Shown: positions 32,016 to 33,185 of the stretch, piece by piece
How positions within the stretch are numbered: the stretch's first letter is position 1
How the letters are laid out: each line of letters opens with the position of its first letter
DNA from: Acidobacteriaceae bacterium
GTDB lineage: Bacteria > Acidobacteriota > Terriglobia > Terriglobales > Acidobacteriaceae
NCBI GenBank assembly: GCA_003138365.1
Contig: PLFY01000140.1
Span: forward strand, 1 to 33,185
Direction of reading: 5' to 3'
Length of the DNA stretch: 33,185 nt
The notes under the pieces: model-generated
What the model was told of the DNA's origin: nothing
Seen by the model: the letters and a program-made list of their open reading frames with translations, nothing else
Databases searched by the model: none
Position numbers and translations under genes: made by a program

Positions 32016-33185
32016 CTAGCCGAGCGTTCCGGCGGCCACCGGTGCAAGTGCGCGCAGATGTTCGACCGCTTGCGGAACAACCTGCAAAACATAATCGATG
32101 TCGGCTCCGGTTGCGGTCTTCAGCAGGCTGAAGCGGAGGCTGGCGCGAGCCCTGACCTTGTCCAGGCCCATGGCCATCAATACATGGCTGGGCTCAGTGG
32201 CTCCGGAGTGGCAGGCCGACCCGCCGGAGACGGAAACGCCCTTCAGGTCCAGCGCGATCACCAGCGCCTCGCCCTCCAACTGATCGAACCAAATGTTGGT
32301 GGTGTTGGCCACGCGGGGAACGGCCTGGTCGCCATCTTTTGCGCCGTTGACCCCGGTGCCGGGGATCTGCAGAATCCCCTCTTCCAGCCAGTCGCGCATC
32401 CTGGCCAGCCGGAGTATCGTTCCGCCTCCGGGGGTTCCATCCGCAAGGCTGTGCATGGCCAGTTCCGCAGCCTTGGCCAGGCCCACGATTCCGGGTACGT
32501 TCTCAGTGCCCGCGCGTTGGCGGCGCTCATGGCTGCCGCCCACCAGCAGCGGCTCCACCGGAGTGCCACGGCGCACAAACATGGCGCCGACGCCCTTGGG
32601 GCCATGCATTTTGTGCGCGCTGATGGAGAGCAGGTGGCAGCCGAAGCGGCGCATATCGAGCTCGACCTTGCCCGCGCCCTGCACAGCGTCGATATGGAAG
32701 AAGATCCCGGTTTCAGCGGCAATCTTGCCAATGGCCTCCACGGGTTGCAGCACGCCCGTCTCGTTGTTCGCCAGCATTACGCTGATCAGCCGGGTTTCAG
32801 GGCGGATGGCGCGGCGAATATCCATCGGATTGATCAGGCCGCTCGGCTCGGGCGCGACAAAGGTGGTCTCAATGCCTTTGTGGGCGAGCCGCTTGGCCGC
32901 CTCCAGAATCGCCGAGTGCTCGATCGAGGTGGTGATGAAGTGGTCGCCGGGGTGCAGCAGGCCGAAGATCGCCGTATTGTCGCCCTCGGTGCCTCCAGAA
33001 TTGAATACCACTTCGGCCTCGTGGCAGTTGAAGAACTCAGCCATGGTTTCGCGGGCCCGGTTCACGGCGGTGTGCGCCTGCTGCCCGTGCAGGTGGATCG
33101 AGGAGGCGTTGCCAAAGTGCTCCATCCAATACGGGCGCATGGCCTCCATCACCTCGGGCAGCAGGGGGGTGGTGGCATTGGCGTC
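32016..33185 (-). CDS. Cysteine desulfurase (NifS/IscS type), 5' end cut by window edge
   Basis: PLP enzyme that takes sulfur from L-cysteine and passes it as a persulfide. 389 residues are visible; the frame is open to the right edge with DANATTPLLPE, so only the first few residues are missing (the GTG at 33152 is internal). The PLP-binding Lys is in SAHKMHGPKG; other motifs are FNSGGTEGDNTAIFG, NNETGVLQPVE, HIDAVQGAGKV and the reactive-Cys loop SGGSACHSGATEPSHVL. The C-terminal part ends RFSLLKTATGADIDYVLQV. mnmA follows by 15 bases, so this gene probably supplies sulfur for tRNA thiolation, and perhaps for Fe-S clusters too. Confidence 0.94.
   Translation of the reverse strand, partial: DANATTPLLPEVMEAMRPYWMEHFGNASSIHLHGQQAHTAVNRARETMAEFFNCHEAEVVFNSGGTEGDNTAIFGLLHPGDHFITTSIEHSAILEAAKRLAHKGIETTFVAPEPSGLINPMDIRRAIRPETRLISVMLANNETGVLQPVEAIGKIAAETGIFFHIDAVQGAGKVELDMRRFGCHLLSISAHKMHGPKGVGAMFVRRGTPVEPLLVGGSHERRQRAGTENVPGIVGLAKAAELAMHSLADGTPGGGTILRLARMRDWLEEGILQIPGTGVNGAKDGDQAVPRVANTTNIWFDQLEGEALVIALDLKGVSVSGGSACHSGATEPSHVLMAMGLDKVRARASLRFSLLKTATGADIDYVLQVVPQAVEHLRALAPVAAGTLG

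Noticed and set aside
1..33185. CRISPR array, rRNA or complete tRNA genes
   Set aside because: No regularly spaced direct repeats and no rRNA or full tRNA sequence were found by eye.

Overview
The window looks like chromosomal DNA of an Acidobacteriota bacterium, most likely class Terriglobia. This is inferred from recalled family likeness, because no search could be run. The main pointers are: a secreted protein (5324-6142) of a type I associate with this class; a small CxxC/CxxC protein (16884-17096); a Crp-type regulator; a GT4 + GH130 gene pair; and dispersed hairpins starting with GGGTGCCCCA. Several genes appear to use TTG or GTG starts.

Layout. Positions 1-3150 look accessory. They hold a partial seven-helix membrane protein cut by the window edge, a toxin-antitoxin pair of the HigB/HigA (Gp49-like/XRE) type, a nearly gene-free C-rich stretch, and a truncated IS1380-type transposase. 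At 3132-3152 there is a 21-base tRNA 3'-end-like fragment that could be an old attachment site. From 3230 come core-like genes: a Crp/Fnr regulator with an unusual 11-residue-repeat tail and a universal stress protein. Next is an Mla/MCE lipid-transport operon (secreted protein, MlaE, MlaF, an MCE protein with an OmpA-like C-terminus, a small membrane protein). An apparent internal-deletion scar of gnd is fused directly to zwf. A Thivi_2564-type membrane protein and an OmpA-domain envelope protein follow, then a GT4/GH130 carbohydrate pair with a small zinc-ribbon-like protein. On the minus strand are an NRAMP-like transporter and a putative lipoprotein, with a second lipoprotein gene divergent from it.

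The most interesting part is 20245-26211, an apparent operon of acyl carrier protein, FkbH-like carrier-loading enzyme, membrane-anchored SGNH protein, MBOAT O-acyltransferase and TylF-type methyltransferase. Its logic copies the dlt system (carrier protein + loader + MBOAT + SGNH protein), but with FkbH as loader. It may therefore move a glycolysis-derived three-carbon acyl group (glyceryl or a derivative) from ACP to an extracytoplasmic glycan. It is followed by a large FAD/Fe-S 2-hydroxyacid dehydrogenase-like protein, which could act on glycerate- or lactate-type acids, though no link is proven.

The right end holds a YtxH protein, a membrane-anchored coiled-coil protein, and on the minus strand a cysteine desulfurase (cut by the window edge) followed by mnmA, a coherent sulfur-transfer pair for tRNA 2-thiouridine. 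At least three genes (1671 minus, 19483 minus, 19599 plus) have a -10-like hexamer about 7 bases before the start codon and no Shine-Dalgarno sequence, which suggests leaderless mRNAs.
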